Shown here: piece after piece, positions 1 to 12,312 of the stretch | Position numbering within the stretch: position 1 is the first letter of the stretch | Layout: each line of letters starts with the position of its first letter | DNA from: Ricordea florida | Taxonomy: Eukaryota > Cnidaria > Anthozoa > Corallimorpharia > Ricordeidae | Assembly: GCA_949710005.1 (NCBI GenBank) | Contig: OX453275.1 | Location: forward strand, 33,594,718-33,658,717 | Direction: 5' to 3' | Length of the DNA stretch: 64,000 bases | Position numbers and translations under genes: made by a program | Notes under the pieces: generated by a model | The model's database searches: none | The model's input: only the letters and a program-made list of their open reading frames with translations | What the model was told of the DNA's origin: nothing

Positions 1-434
1 CATAACTTTGAGAGAAAATTAAACTTGAGACATACAACATTAGAAAATAAATTGCACAACCAAGCTTTTGACTGGCATCCGGACTTCTTATAAGAACAAT
101 TTTCAATTTTCAGGCTGAATATGTTTTTATATATATGCTCTTTTTTTACCAAATTTCAGCCTGGGTGTTCTTAATCCACATGTTCTTGTATGCGGGTTTT
201 TACTGTACTCCCAGGTGCTTCATGCTACTGAAACCGGGATAAGCTCCGGCCATGATTCGTGTTCACCTTCTTACCTTTACCTACTCTCAGAATTAAAAGT
301 CCCATGTACTCCTCCAACAAGAAACCATTAATAGGGTGTTCATAAGTTAGTTAACATTACCCCAATGAATGTGTCTGTAACCATAGTTAGTGGAATAATA
401 ATTATGCTGAAACAAATAAAATTTTTCTTTACAG

Positions 435-510
435 AAACCTACCCAGAGTCTTCATTGATATCGCAAGTACAGCATTTGTGAATGGGATATTCCAACTGAT
501 TCTTTGGCAG
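435..510 (+). CDS. possible single internal exon, unknown gene
   Basis: A pyrimidine-rich stretch ending in ACAG precedes this segment and GTAATG follows it. The 76 bases between are open in one frame and give a hydrophobic 25-residue peptide that includes VFIDIASTAF. This could be one exon of a gene that starts before the window. No neighbouring exon with a matching frame was identified and the peptide was not recognised, so it may be chance. Confidence 0.2.
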
Positions 511-1084
511 GTAATGCCAACATTCATCTGTGAAATTGCATTTTATTGGATGCTATGCTTAGGACCTCTGTCTGCATGGAACAATTTTAAAGCATGTTTT
601 GTAGAGGAAGGAGGTGAGAACAATCCAACAAGAGCTGTCCTCTCCTGGCTTTGGAGAAAGATTAAAGCACAGTTTCAGCACTTGCATGGACAGGGACACT
701 TCTAGTGTTAAGTATTTTGGAAAGATTAACAAAATTTTCTTTGTACAGTAAAAAACCTCTTTTACGCAGACACCCGTGGGATATTCCCAATTGTCCACTT
801 AAAAGTGGGTGTCTGCTTAATAAGGGTTTGTAAAAATTGTGGGAGCAATTACAGAATACCTGGCCACTTCATTTCCATTTGTCAGAGGATTTTGAAGAAC
901 AAAGCACATTACAACAGAATTATTGTTATTCATCAGTATGTATTGAAACTAAATGAAGTGGCTGGGTATTCTGTAATCTAGCCAAATTGTGAAATGTTTG
1001 TTAACGATAAACATTCAGTGGTTTCTCTATACTGTAATAGGATGTAGGTAAACTTTGATCATAGATGATAATCGTACAGATATT

Positions 1085-1475
1085 GGTGTAATTATCTCCA
1101 CCAGTGGAGTTGGACGGAGGTTATGTTTTCACTGGCGTTTGTTTGTTTGTATGTTAGCAGCCTAGCGTCCACATCGCTCAACCAATCATCACCAAACTTG
1201 GTCAAAACGTTGGCTATGGTCTAACTTAGAACTGATTTAATTTTGGGGTATCTAGGTCTAAGGTCAAGGTCAAGGTCACAGAAAAACGAAAAAATATTTA
1301 TTTTGCAATAAATCGCACTAGAATCATCATATCAACTTCAAACCAAAACTAAAATGTGCATCCTTCAATTCTGCATTGCCCATACGTCACATGATGCAGA
1401 AATATCAGTACCTTTGCTAGCGGTAGGGGGTCAAATGTGCTGGCGGAGGTCTGCGCTCTTGGAGTGCTCTTGTTG
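1085..1475. repeat. dispersed non-coding repeat
   Basis: The block runs from a CCACCAGTGGAGTTGGACGG-like start to GGCGGAGGTCTGCGCTCTTG. It contains the duplicated AAGGTCAAGGTC phrase and ACCAAACTTGGTC. From memory such phrases recur in dispersed repeats of marine invertebrates. No open reading frame of note is present. The assignment rests on recall, not on a second copy in this window. Confidence 0.4.
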
Positions 1476-1828
1476 ACAGTTTATTAACAGCTAAATGTTT
1501 GCCTTATCACTGTCAAAAATGAATCTCCCAGGGACGTAGTCCAAATACTGCAGTGTAGACTGATTTCAGTGTCTGCTTAATAGAGACTTTTAACAATAGT
1601 AATTACCACAATGTTAGTCAATTTGGTGTGGGTGCCCATTGAACAGAGGTGTTTGCTGAACAGGGGTTTGTTATAAATTTAAAGTAAATGTGATACACTG
1701 CTTTTGGGACCAGACTAAGGGTCCACTTAATGAAGGGTGCTCATTTAATTGAGGTCTGCTCAATAAAAGTTTCACTGTGGTACTAATTTCATCATTGACT
1801 CTTATTGCATTTAACAGGGCATTTCATT

Positions 1829-1892
1829 CAACCTCGTGCCCAAGGTCCTCTCTCTACCTCAAGGTAGAGAGAGGACCCTGGGAATGAGGTTG
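1829..1892. repeat. short hairpin repeat (MITE-like)
   Basis: Two arms of about 31 bases are near-perfect reverse complements around a one-base centre, with GGTCCTCTCTCTACCT facing AGGTAGAGAGAGGACC. The remaining mismatches lie in the outer arms. This is typical of a fold-back MITE or recently formed palindrome. Confidence 0.7.
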
Positions 1893-3672
1893 CATTTCAT
1901 TAACAGTAACTTAAATGACTTTTCTATCAATTCTTCTAAGTAGCTTAGTTGTATTCAAATCTTTCTTGTGAATGTCACTATTGGAAAGAAAGAGTAATCA
2001 ATTAATGCACAAGATTTAAACACTGTTTGTTAAGATATATTAACGTTATTACTCATACAAATATCATCATGAAGGCCTGGAACAGGCAAAACATTATCGA
2101 ATTATTGCATTTATTGTTTTCTTTCACTTGTCTGCTTGTCTGAGCAGGCATTGAAATGGTTGTCCTAAGAGTTAACAATAATTATGTAAAAAGTGACTGG
2201 GGAATTCAGAAAGTGGTTACCAGTTATAATAATGAAGTTGTCATAATGAGGAAGGTCATGGTAGTTATTGAAGAGAATTGGTATTCAGATCATAGAAGTC
2301 AAAGGGTTAAAGAAAATAGATAATATGCAAAGGGAAAGAGTCAAAATAACTCCAAATCATTGTTTTATTTAGCAGTATTTTCCCATAATTTTTGTACAAG
2401 CAAGTGAAAACTATCAGAAAACTCTTTGATACACACTATTTTTAAAAATCTTGTAAAACTGTATAGTTTTCATTTCAGCTAGTTACTCTGACAAACAAGA
2501 ATGGTTACATTGAAGTCTATTTACATTATATATTGTTATACTCTATAAACATGTTAGGAACGTTAACTAGCTTATTAAGCTTATTCTATTAACAGTTAAA
2601 AGCAGCCATGAAACACTTATAAAAGGTAATTTATCTGATTCAGTAATTAAAAAGACTGCTAGGAGAAAATGTAGAATGGATAAATTAATGATAAAATTTT
2701 ATGGTCAAAGAAATTACAATAAGTTCTTTTTGTCAAGGAATCCTTGAAATTGCATGAAAGGGAAAGACTTCTTTTGCCAATCTATTACTTTACATTATAG
2801 ACATACAAAAAGTTGAAAGTGGATCAAAATTGACCTTACTTTTTAAAGCTGAAGTCCCTCACCATTCTTGCCATAAAGACATGCATGTACATTGCCGTAA
2901 AGAGTATGGATTACAAAAGTGTTGATAACTTAACTATTTTAAAAAGCACTTCATGCAAATTTTTGCATAGTCTTAAACACTGCTTCAGTGACATAAAGGT
3001 AGTTTTTTGTTGAGTGTTTTCCCATAATTTTCTCTCGTGCATTGCCTTTCTTTTATCTTGTCCCCAACTACTTTTTGTGCAGTTGTTATAGTTTCTGTTG
3101 CCCAAAACAAAATGAATGAAAACAAAAAAAATGCAAAATAAATAAAAAAGACTATCTTTCACTCCCACTATCTGAGTAGTAATTCTCCTTACTTAATGTC
3201 ATACAATTAATTTAAATTTTTGAAAATTTTAGTGGCCAGTCCATCCTCATTTTCAGTAACCTGTCTGCCAGATGATGTATTCACTTTGTGAGAAGTTGCA
3301 TGTTAAAAGAAATCCTGGGGGTGAAGGTAAGGAGACAGTGCCTCAAGACGTAACATGGTCATCAATTTGCACAAGTTAAACGTTTCCAAAAATTTGCATC
3401 TGTTCTTGGACAATTCACAGCCACTTTGCAGCTAATAACTGTGATGGATAGGGGCTGTTACTAAACGCCTCACCATTTAATCGCCAAGAATACATCATTT
3501 CAACAGTCCCTTGTTAAAATTGCACTGACCATATGGGGGCCCTCGCAGTTTGATACAAAGGCGCTTTGTTTTGCCTCCCGCGACGAAATTCGCTTTCATT
3601 CTCCTAAGACTAATAAGTAGAACTGGTTGCCTTGTCCTCTTTTAGGGAATCTGGTGAATTTGAAATAGAGTT
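1893..3672. other. AT-rich non-coding stretch
   Basis: No convincing coding region, RNA gene or repeat structure was seen here. The longest frames are short, lack domain-like composition and are not bounded by clear splice sites. It may hold intron or 3' sequence of the minus-strand gene at 3673-4671. Confidence 0.5.
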
Positions 3673-4671
3673 TTAGATGCTTATAGAAATTCTCTCAATA
3701 TCGTTAACAGGAATTTTAGAATCTGACTCTTCCCCGCAAATGCGAAACACAACCTCGCTGTTGTAAGGTATTTTAACAGACGCGTAATATGCATCCCAAA
3801 TCCATCCTTTCCCGCCGCGCTTCAGTAGGGAGACGGACACCTCAGGGATGTAACCTACTAAAGCCCACGCCATGCCCACTGTACGGTTTCTTTGATGAGA
3901 AAACACAAACGCTTCGCATTTTTGCCGATCTAGGGAAACCCCTGAACATCCCTTAAAATCGCCATAAAGACGCTTTCCTCCATTCAATTCAACGATGTCC
4001 CAAGTTCCCGTGGAAGACAGAATTCTTCGGACCTCGTTCATTTGTGAGTAGGAGAGTTTCCCAGAGAACCAAGAAGGAATAACTGCACTCTGTAAAGCTG
4101 CCAAGTAGCCTTGATTGAAACTGCTGAAAAATTTGTCATACTCGTCCGGGTTGACAACGTTTGGATTGTTTCTTATCTTCTCATCTAACTCCACATTTGA
4201 ATTAAAGAAAACAACTCGACTGTAAAATAACCTCTCCACAACAAAAACTTCTTGTCTGGATAGATGTTCCCTAAGCAGTCGTGCTTTAGTCTGTGTTTCC
4301 GACACGCTATTTTCGTGTTCAATGTGATCAGTGATAAAGGAGTTCGTGTGGAGTTTTCGATTGTTAGTTTGAATCCACTTAGATCCGTCGTCGCTGACTG
4401 TCACGGACCCTCCCCAGTATTTGATTTCTATGCAAAATATTCCTTCACCAGTAACAACGACAACATCAATTTCCCTTTTCCTAGACTGATATCTGTCCGG
4501 AATTCTCAGGGAGCAAAATACAGATGAATTATCGAGCCCGCTCTTCCATCGTAAACACGATGCGAAAGAAATTTCGGCATTGCGACCGGCTTTTTCGCGC
4601 TCTTCTTCATAGTGTTCCTGAGGATTTGCTGCCTGGCTCGCCTGTTCCAGGCGCTTGGAAATACCAAACAT
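3673..4671 (-). CDS. NERD (nuclease-related) domain protein
   Basis: This is a single uninterrupted 332-codon frame. The first third contains a NERD-type core: EIDVVVVTGEGIFCIEIKYW supplies the acidic residue on one strand and the E-x-K on the next, the arrangement used by the PD-(D/E)XK nuclease fold. A hydrophilic N-terminus rich in E and R precedes it, and about 200 residues of unrecognised sequence follow, with several aromatic and glycine-rich strands. NERD domains are known mainly from bacteria and plants and are thought to act on DNA or RNA. The start at 4671 is the only methionine giving the full core. It is intronless and sits alone with no partner gene. The function is inferred only from the domain. 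Confidence 0.6.
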   Translation of the reverse strand: MFGISKRLEQASQAANPQEHYEEEREKAGRNAEISFASCLRWKSGLDNSSVFCSLRIPDRYQSRKREIDVVVVTGEGIFCIEIKYWGGSVTVSDDGSKWIQTNNRKLHTNSFITDHIEHENSVSETQTKARLLREHLSRQEVFVVERLFYSRVVFFNSNVELDEKIRNNPNVVNPDEYDKFFSSFNQGYLAALQSAVIPSWFSGKLSYSQMNEVRRILSSTGTWDIVELNGGKRLYGDFKGCSGVSLDRQKCEAFVFSHQRNRTVGMAWALVGYIPEVSVSLLKRGGKGWIWDAYYASVKIPYNSEVVFRICGEESDSKIPVNDIERISISI

Positions 4672-5339
4672 CTCTTCGCCTATTTAGAATCTCCTTGCGT
4701 TCTTTGGAAAAAAATGGCCGATCCGTTTTCGGAGTCTTTGTGCAGTGTGTTTCAAAACAAATTTTTCCTACACGTTCTAAACATAATGACGCAATGTTTT
4801 GATTGGGCGTGCGATGCACTATGGGGGATTAGCACAAAGGGTGACCATTAGATTTCTGCATTGGGGTGGGGTACCTGGAGCTGGATTGTTTGTTCTGTCG
4901 GGTAATGGAGCTTGGTTCTGGACAACAAGTGTTATCAAGAGAACATATCCCTCATTTTCTCTTGGTGTTATTTTTTTCGAATTTTTCCCACTATTTCTTG
5001 TAGACATGCTTTTAACAGAATGTACGACTTTTTTTCGGCTTAGAGTCTGTGTTCTGTTTGCAGGGATTTTTGTATTATAATTCCTTCTCTAGCTGATGTT
5101 TTCGTAAACCTAGCCTGCAAATGCAGATGTTTTTCTCGGGCGGAAAAAATAGAGTACCAGTAAAACGTCTGCGTTTGCAGGCTATGTTTTTGAAACCAGA
5201 GAAGAAATTAAAAGAACCCCTACTTGTCTGAAATGTTGTGTCCTCTTGATTTGATTTTAGTTGATATTGTCCATTCCTATGAATACTCTCTTTCTACTGT
5301 TTGGAAGAGGGAGAGAATATTCATAAAACTGACGGTTGT
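4672..5339. other. intergenic, no supported gene
   Basis: This lies upstream of the NERD gene on the minus strand. It holds several short frames on both strands with no recognisable domain. An imperfect inverted pair, with ACGTCTGCGTTTGCAGGCTA-like sequence around 5110-5185, suggests another small palindromic repeat. Confidence 0.4.
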
Positions 5340-6175
5340 GCAGAAAACCTCCCCGGGGGGTAATCCAATAAATTTCGGATGGGAGTGTGCTGCGGAGGGT
5401 CTTAAACCCTGACCTTATCTAAGGATGAAGCAAACAAAAATGACACCCTATGCAAGGGATTAACAAAAACTAAAAATAGCTTGAACGGGTCAACTTTAGA
5501 GACGGACCATTAGAAAAGTGATGGGGGGGGGGGGTGGGGAATTTTCAGCTTAAACGAATTTTTTTTTTCGCTCACTGCTTGTGCAGGAATTTTTTTTTTA
5601 GGTGAACCCCTCTGGACGAATTTTTTTTACTACGTGTGAAAAAGTTACAATTGGACCTTCCTTCTGCATGATTATTTTTTACCTTCTTCTTTGCATGAAT
5701 TTTTTTCCTTTAGTTTTTTCCCCACCCCCCTCCCCCCCCATCGTTTTTCTAATGGTCCGTCCCTTATTTCGTTTGTGTAAGATTACTGGAAGTTAGCGTC
5801 AAGCATAGTATAGTAGACTGCCTGATACAATTTAGGCACCCTATCTAAGGATCACACCGGGACAGGCGGGAACACTATGCCAACATGTGCAAAAATGATA
5901 CCCTATTGAAGGATCGAGAACCACAAAAACCATACGCTATCCCCGCGGCACATACCTATATAGTTCATATATGTGAGTACCCCCCCTCTCCCGGGAAAAC
6001 TCCCACATCGGCGATCATCATGGAGTTTGTCAATACTCGTCCATGGAGTCTCGTAATGAGATGCAGTGCGCTGCCTCGTTCGCAGTTGATGAGGGTTTGG
6101 CTAACGATTACTAAGGAAGTCTGGTAGGTAGGTGGGTACGCAAAAAAAACTTACTCTGTACTCAGAATAAAAAGG
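5340..6175 (+). repeat. dispersed repeat, second copy at 35.4-36.5 kb
   Basis: Phrases such as CACCGGGACAGGCGGGAACA, AATGATACCCTATTGAAGG and the CCGCGGCACATACC region reappear in reverse orientation between about 35.99 and 36.40 kb. Both copies also carry the same G-rich MITE. The family is non-coding and contains internal repeats of the form 'accctatNNaaggat'. Confidence 0.6.
5500..5765. mobile_element. MITE with G-rich/C-rich inverted ends
   Basis: The ends are GACGGACCATTAGAAAAGTG followed by a long G run, and a C run followed by TTTTTCTAATGGTCCGTC. Between them lie repeated ATTTTTTTT blocks separated by short phrases about 40-50 bases apart. The same element occurs at about 35.43-35.69 kb. 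It has no coding capacity. The target duplication was not resolved. Confidence 0.65.
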
Positions 6176-6965
6176 GGTAAGTTTTGTCAGCCAAGGTGGA
6201 AGGTTATATTGAATCCACTGCTGTGGGAGCGATGTCCACAAACCTTGCGTTCACCTTGATTATGCATGCTGTAGCGGTACTGTTTCGTTCTTTGAAAACA
6301 AGAAATGCTTGCTCGTGCATTATCCTAAACAATACAGCTGTAGCATGCAAATTAAATATGGTGTTATAAAGAAATCTAGCATTGATTTTTCCTTGGTGAT
6401 TTGAAGTGAAATGAAATCCCGCATCTAAAATCAATGATAAAGCTTTCATTGGATCATGCGATCTCCAGGCATAAATAGAGGATATTACATGACCATGCAG
6501 AGAATATTCCATTTTCCATATGTTGTATTTTATTGGTGTTTTTATAATAATATCTGATATTTACTAGAAGTAATATAAGTAACACTTTAGAGGTTGTGGT
6601 TGTTTTAAATACTTATAGCCACACACACCTAATTACTATGATGATAATCATTATAATAATTATTATTTATTATTATAGTTTTTTTTGCAGCAGCAGCAGC
6701 AGCTGTGAGTATTTAACATTTTTGTCAAAGGTTTAGTTAGTCTGATTGTAGATAAAAAAAGGCTAGGTTTGAATTTTTAAGTTCAACTCATCACAAACAA
6801 ACAAACAAAATTGATGTTTATTTGAGTGGCCTGAATTTTCCTCATTGCATGTCCCTGAACCTCAAATGTGTACATTTGTTTGAGTTGAGTATGGTGCTAC
6901 ATTAACATAAAATGAATAAATTATGTAAATTTTTAACAGTTATTATAATTATTTGTCTTTTGCAG
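6176..6965. other. intergenic or intron before GST exon
   Basis: AT-rich sequence with a small (CAG)n run near 6690 and ATT-rich microsatellite near 6650. The tail, TTTGTCTTTTGCAG at 6953-6965, is a good splice acceptor for the exon that follows. No other feature is supported. Confidence 0.4.
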
Positions 6966-7655
6966 GAAACCAAACGTTTACATCCAAGATCATGGCTGAA
7001 GACAAACCGAAGCTTTATTGTGCTTGGTTCTGTCCATTTGCTCACAGAGCTTGGATCTCAATGTTAACAAAAGGTGTGGACTTTGATTACATAGAACAAG
7101 ATCCTTACAACAAGTCTGCAGAGTGGCTGTCTGTCAATCCACGTGGCCTGATCCCTGTAGTTGTACACAACGGCAAAGCAGTCTATGAAAGTCACATCTG
7201 TATGGAATATGTTGATGAAGCTTGGCCTAAGGAGCCTCGATTGCTTCCCCAGGATCCTTGCAAGAGAGCTCATGCAAGAATATGGGGTGATTTCATTTCG
7301 AAGAAGCTCATTTCACCCTATTACAGATTCCTTTTAAAGCAAACAGAAGAGGAACAGAGTAAGGTCGGGGATCAGTTCTTAGCAAACCTTCTTGAGTTTA
7401 CCAAAGCAATGGACCCAACAGGACCATTTTTTCAAGGCAAAGAATTTGGTTATGTTGACATCATGTTTGCACCATGGGCAACAAGACTGTACATCCTGCA
7501 GCATTACCGTAACTTTGTGGTACCTCAGACTGCAGAGTTCAACAGGTACCATGTTTGGGTTGCAGCTGTGAAAAATCATGACAGTGTGAAAGCTGTTCAG
7601 CAGGACAGAAACAGAGTACTAGAAAATGCAAGGCCTTATGGTCCGTGGGTCATTC
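6966..7655 (+). CDS. omega-like glutathione S-transferase, 3' end altered
   Basis: The frame begins after a splice-acceptor-like TTTTGCAG and has an in-frame methionine at 6992. The thioredoxin-fold half shows CPFAHR near residue 12 from that methionine, the catalytic-cysteine motif of omega-class enzymes, then VNPRGLIPVV with the cis-proline and ESHICMEYVDE for the glutathione gamma-glutamyl site. The all-alpha C-terminal half includes FGYVDIMFAPWATR. Omega GSTs carry out thiol transfer and dehydroascorbate reduction in the cytosol. At about 7641 the coding sequence runs directly into the repeat GGTCCGTGGGTCATTCG, so the last residues come from repeat DNA. Either the 3' end was displaced by an insertion or a true last exon was lost. 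An upstream exon is possible. Confidence 0.75.
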
Positions 7656-8402
7656 GTCCATTCAATTTTCAATCCAAATTAAAAATTGAAAATCGATGTC
7701 AATTTTTGATTTTCCTTTCTTGTTTTCTCGCGAAATCACGAAACGTGTATCTGTAAACAATTCACTGTTTTCACTTATATAAGAACCAAAACTATCACTT
7801 GGCCTTCTTATTTTTGCAGTTACCATCGAATTGAAAATCAGACAGGTCATGGTAATTGTTTATTAGCAGGGGAACCATTGCCACAGTCTCGTGTCGTCGG
7901 CGATTACGTGAATTTAGAAGAAAAATCCAAAATTGAAATCAATTTTGAATTTTTGTTTTTGGTCGAAGAATTCATCAATCATTCGCACACCGAATGACAA
8001 AAGTACCCCAGGGGGAGTGGGTCCGTGGGTCATTCGTCCATTCAATTTTCAATCCAAATTAAAAATTGAAAATCGATGTCAATTTTTGATTTTCCTTTCT
8101 TGTTTTCTCGCGAAATCACGAAACGTGTATCTGTAAACAATTCACTGTTTTCACTTATATAAGAACCAAAACTATCACTTGGCCTTCTTATTTTTGCAGT
8201 TACCATCGAATTGAAAATCAGACAGGTCATGGTAACTGTTTATTAGCAGGGGAACCATTGCCACAGTCTCGTGTCGTCGGCGATTACGTGAATTTAGAAG
8301 AAAAATCCAAAATTGAAAATTGAAATCAATTTTGAAGTTTTGTTTTTGGTCGAAGAATTCATCAATCGTTCGCACACCGAATGACAAAAAGTACCCCAGG
8401 GG
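7641..8402 (+). repeat. two tandem ~381-bp repeat units
   Basis: Units begin near 7641 and 8022. Each starts TCCGTGGGTCATTCGTCC and ends with GTACCCCAGGGGG followed by AGTGGG. They are nearly identical apart from small indels, including an extra AAATTG phrase in the second. The second unit continues into the left arm of the inverted-repeat structure. The same sequence recurs, inverted, at 13330-13499 plus 27188-27412. Confidence 0.8.
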
Positions 8403-9004
8403 GGAGTGGGCGAGGATTCCTCAGTCCCTATAGCTGCCTTGGCGAAACTTTTCGAGCCCTTCGTTCTCGTGGAATGTTTGGCGCGTTTTCCGTAGTTGTG
8501 AGTTAATTGTCGTTAAAGCACGCGGCAAGACACTGGACCTTTCAAGCGAGGGGAAGAATCTTGGACATCGCATCGCAGCGTCTGAGTTATCGGTATCCAG
8601 ACTTTCTCGAGCGTTTCAAGCAAGTAAATACATATTTTCGTGGCTCATGATTTGGCAGTCCCGGCTTCAAGCCGCCAATGTGCACATGCATTGGTAGTGC
8701 TTATGTGTCAACTATTACAGTTTGAATCTTAATTAAGCTTGAGCCTAAGGCTATGTTCTGTCCAAGGCAAGGAGTGCCTTTAATGATTCCTCTCTGGAGT
8801 TGGTGACTAGCAGTAGTCTCAGGAAGATAATGGACAATCAAGGCACCAAAGGTCACTGTTAATTTTTTGCATTGTTATCTTTACTCAGGGCTAAAGATTT
8901 ATATGGCACGTGAAGTCTTGAATCTCTATACATGCATTATCATTAAATGTGAAGTAAAAAGTGTAATGGAAATTAAAGTAGGTGGTGAAGATATATTGTT
9001 CAGA

Positions 9005-9295
9005 CTAATGAACTTTATTTGAGTGTCAACTGTATTTAGCACTGACGCACTAATTGGGGACACTGTAAAGCACAAATGAAATCAAATGAAATCATATTAC
9101 ATTAAATCAATCAAATCAAATGTTGGTTTTTGTGGAGAGGGGAAAACCGGAGTACCCGGAGAAAAACCTCTCGGAACAGAGTAGAGAACCAACAAACTCA
9201 GCCCACATATGACGCCGGGGCCGGGAATCGAACCCGGGCCACATTGGTGGAAGGCGAGCGCTCTCACCACTGCGCCAACCCTGCTCCCCACTGTC
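9005..9295 (-). mobile_element. tRNA-derived SINE
   Basis: Read on the minus strand, the 5' head has an A-box-like TTGGCGCAGTGGTGAGAGC and a B box GGGTTCGATTCCC, as expected for an internal RNA polymerase III promoter. The body continues through a pyrimidine- and purine-rich segment to a tail near AATTAGTGCGTCAGTGC. The anticodon arm is not a good tRNA stem, so this is a SINE head, not a working tRNA. From memory this family is common in anthozoan genomes. Confidence 0.7.
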
Positions 9296-9538
9296 GTTCC
9301 TTTTATTCATACACCTTTGCACGAGCTTTAACTCATTTCTGTCACGCAAGTAAAATTTGGGTACATATATACCCAAGGAAGAAAAAAATTCGCAAAAAAT
9401 TGCGTTACATCCGATTCCCTCCATATTTGGAGAACAGGGAGGTTATAGACTTAGCCAATCACCGAGCGATTTTGGGCTAAAACACTTAAATGTGCCATAC
9501 ACGACGAATTTTTCATTTTTCACTTTCCGACCGTGAGT

Positions 9539-12312
9539 ATGGCGTCCGTGTCGAAGAGAGCGCGAGTCGAGTATGTCGATCCAAATGACGTTCTAGAGAT
9601 GATTTTGGATGGCGATGAAGATCCTGGTGGTATGTCTAGTGGCGAGGAAAGCGATTTAGATCGCCAGCTCGAAAATCAGAGCGAAGAATCAAGGTAAGCG
9701 ATCAATAAACTTTCGAACACGAGGCTTCCCCAAAGTGACGCAGTTGCCCAGAGGTTTTTGAAATGCGAGGATATGCTCTTTAGCATGCCTTTTTTGCGTC
9801 TGAATTCTTGCCTATGTCATAAAAGATATCTATGAATTCATATACGGGAGTACACAGCTCAATAATTTTGGAGGAAAGCTTCTTTTTGAGCGATATTTTG
9901 GTCTAACAAAAGGGGACGCGAAATACGAGCCGACGCTAAAGTGATGTTGTGTTTCCATGGAGAGATGCGATCGGGTCGTGTTGCTTGATTTTGTTGTGTA
10001 CGCGTTTGTGAATTGGCATTTGTTTTCTTATTTTTTGTGTGATTAAATTTTAAATAAAGCTAAGTAAAAACAAAGTGTGTTTGTAATCATCTTAGTGCTG
10101 AAGAAGAAGAAGAACATGAAGAAGGAGAGCGTGTAGTAATTGAAGAAGATGAAGAAGGAACGCAGGAGGATGCCCGTGATACAGATGTTCCTGGTGTGTC
10201 AACTATTTTTCAATTGGCATAAATTTAGCCTAAATAGTAGAAATTTGAAATTATTATATAAAATTCTTACTTTCATTTGCACATTTGCACATGATTCCAG
10301 CATATTTATTTATTTACATGGTGATAAAAATATTTCAATAATTATTTTTATGTTTCCATGTAGTCCCCCATGGCTTTGCTACTCCTGCTCCTGCTGGTCG
10401 TGGTCCTGCTAACCCTGCTGTTCCTCCAGGTCAGTATTTGAACTGTATAAGTACTATTTATGCAAGAGAAAGTTTATTTTTTGGCCCATATCAGCATATC
10501 TGTGGATTATACACACATCCAATTATAATATTATTTTATATTTGTATAGTACCCCACGCCCCTGCTTCGTTTTATGGTGATCCCCGTCCCCGTCCCCGTG
10601 TCCGTGCCCCAGTTGTACGTCCCGGTGCTCGTGGTCGTGTTCTTGGTCGTGGTCGTGGTCGTGGTCCTGCTAGTGCTCCTGGTCCTGTTCGTGGTGATGC
10701 TGTCCCTGGTCCAGCACCCAAGAGCTATGATGACGCAGATGTTGGCAATATCCTCCCTGGTTTCAACCCTTCGCGCCCACCTGGTATCCACTTTGGCCGA
10801 CCTCTTCTCCGGAATGCTATGACAAGGGCTGTTGATTTTTTTTTCCTTTTCTTTACAGTAGATATGATAAACACTATATGTAATAATACTAACAGTTATG
10901 CTACTGAGCATATAACAGAAGGTAACTTTCGGTCTTATGCTCAGCCTGATGGGAGCTGGTTAGACGTAACACCTGATGAGATCAAGAGGTTGATTGCTAT
11001 GTTGATTTATTTTGGTCTTGTCAAAATTGGAAATGTAGACAGGTATTGGAGTGTAAAGACCCTGTACCATGGTCTCTGGGCACGAGCAATCATGTCTAGA
11101 ACCAGATTTAGAGCCCTTATGGCCCTGCTACATGTTGTCGATCCAGCAACTGAGGAGACCGGGGATAAATTACGTAAAGTAGAGTCATTTATTGGTTATT
11201 TTAAATCTAGATGTCTTTCTTTATATCAACCTAGACAAAATGTAGCTATTGATGAACGTATGGTAAAGTCTAGGCATAGGTCTGGTATACGGCAGTACAT
11301 CAAGGACAAGCCCACAAAATGGGGAATCAAACTCTGGGTGCTAGCAGACAGCTCTAATGGCTACACTGTGGACTTTGATGTCTACATTGGTAAAGCAGCA
11401 GGGCAGACTGTTAGTGCAAATGGGCTTGGCTTTGATGTTGTTGTGAAACTAATGGAACATTTCCTAAATCAGGGCTACCATTTATTTGTTGACAATTTTT
11501 ACACTTCAGTGACCCTATTTAAACATTTGTTTACAGTAGGGGTCCCTGCCACAGGTACCATCATGGAGACCAGAAGAGATTTTCCTCCTATTCTGAAGAA
11601 TGGCAAGGCATGGGCCAAGAAAGAAAAAAGGGGAAGTATGCGTTGGCATAGGGATCCCCCCTGTTTAGCATTGCAGTGGGTGGATAATAAAGTCGTTTCA
11701 ATGTTAACAACCATAGATAATGCTAATGATCAGGTGCAGGTGTCCCGTAAATCTAAGACTGCTGGTGTGTGGAGCACTAAAGTGGTACCACAGCCCAAAA
11801 CTATTAGTAATTATAATAAATATATGAATGCAGTCGACAGATCTGATCAGATTTTAGCTACCAATAATGTCTTACGTAAGTGTATGAGGTGGTGGAAAAC
11901 TTTGTTTTTCCACCTCATTGATATAGCTGTAGTTAACAGTTTTATTCTTTTCAAAGAGCACCAGGCTAAGTTTCCTGACAATGAAGCCCTTCGTAGGTCA
12001 CCTGATTATTCACTGGCTCAATTCAGGGAAGAGCTTGTAAGACAATTGTGTGATTTCCCTGAATATGATGTACCACCTGTACATGGCACAGCGAAACCAG
12101 CTCCTCCTCCTCCGGGGGAGTTCGAAACTGTGCATATTCCAGTTTTCTCCAAGGAGAAGAAACGCTGTGTCGTGTGCTACAAGAAAACCAAGGCTGACAA
12201 TAGGGTGTATTCTTTTTGCAGAGCACCACAATGCAACAAGAGCTACATGCATGTGACGGGGGATAAGAACTGCTTTGCGGAGTTTCACACCAGGGAGTAT
12301 CACAACACTTAA
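9539..12312 (+). CDS. piggyBac-family transposase gene, four exons
   Basis: Exons 9539-9693, 10096-10193, 10364-10429 and 10550-12312 join with consistent phases through GT/AG introns to give 693 codons. Exon 1 has the acidic N-terminal sequence typical of the family (MILDGDEDPGG). Exons 2-4 add a Glu-rich and then Pro/Arg-rich linker. The DDE_Tnp_1_7 core follows, with catalytic-type aspartates encoded at 11251 (AIDERM), 11491 (FVDNFYTS) and 11836 (AVDRSD). The C-terminus is a cysteine-rich zinc-binding domain (CVVCYKKT ... FCRAPQC) that in this family contacts the transposon ends. The enzyme excises and reinserts DNA at TTAA. No stop or shift was found, so it could still make protein. It lies inside long inverted arms. 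Confidence 0.88.

Noticed and set aside
9130-9480. 116-residue plus-strand protein gene
   Set aside because: It lies across the tRNA-derived SINE on the opposite strand and has no domain-like pattern.
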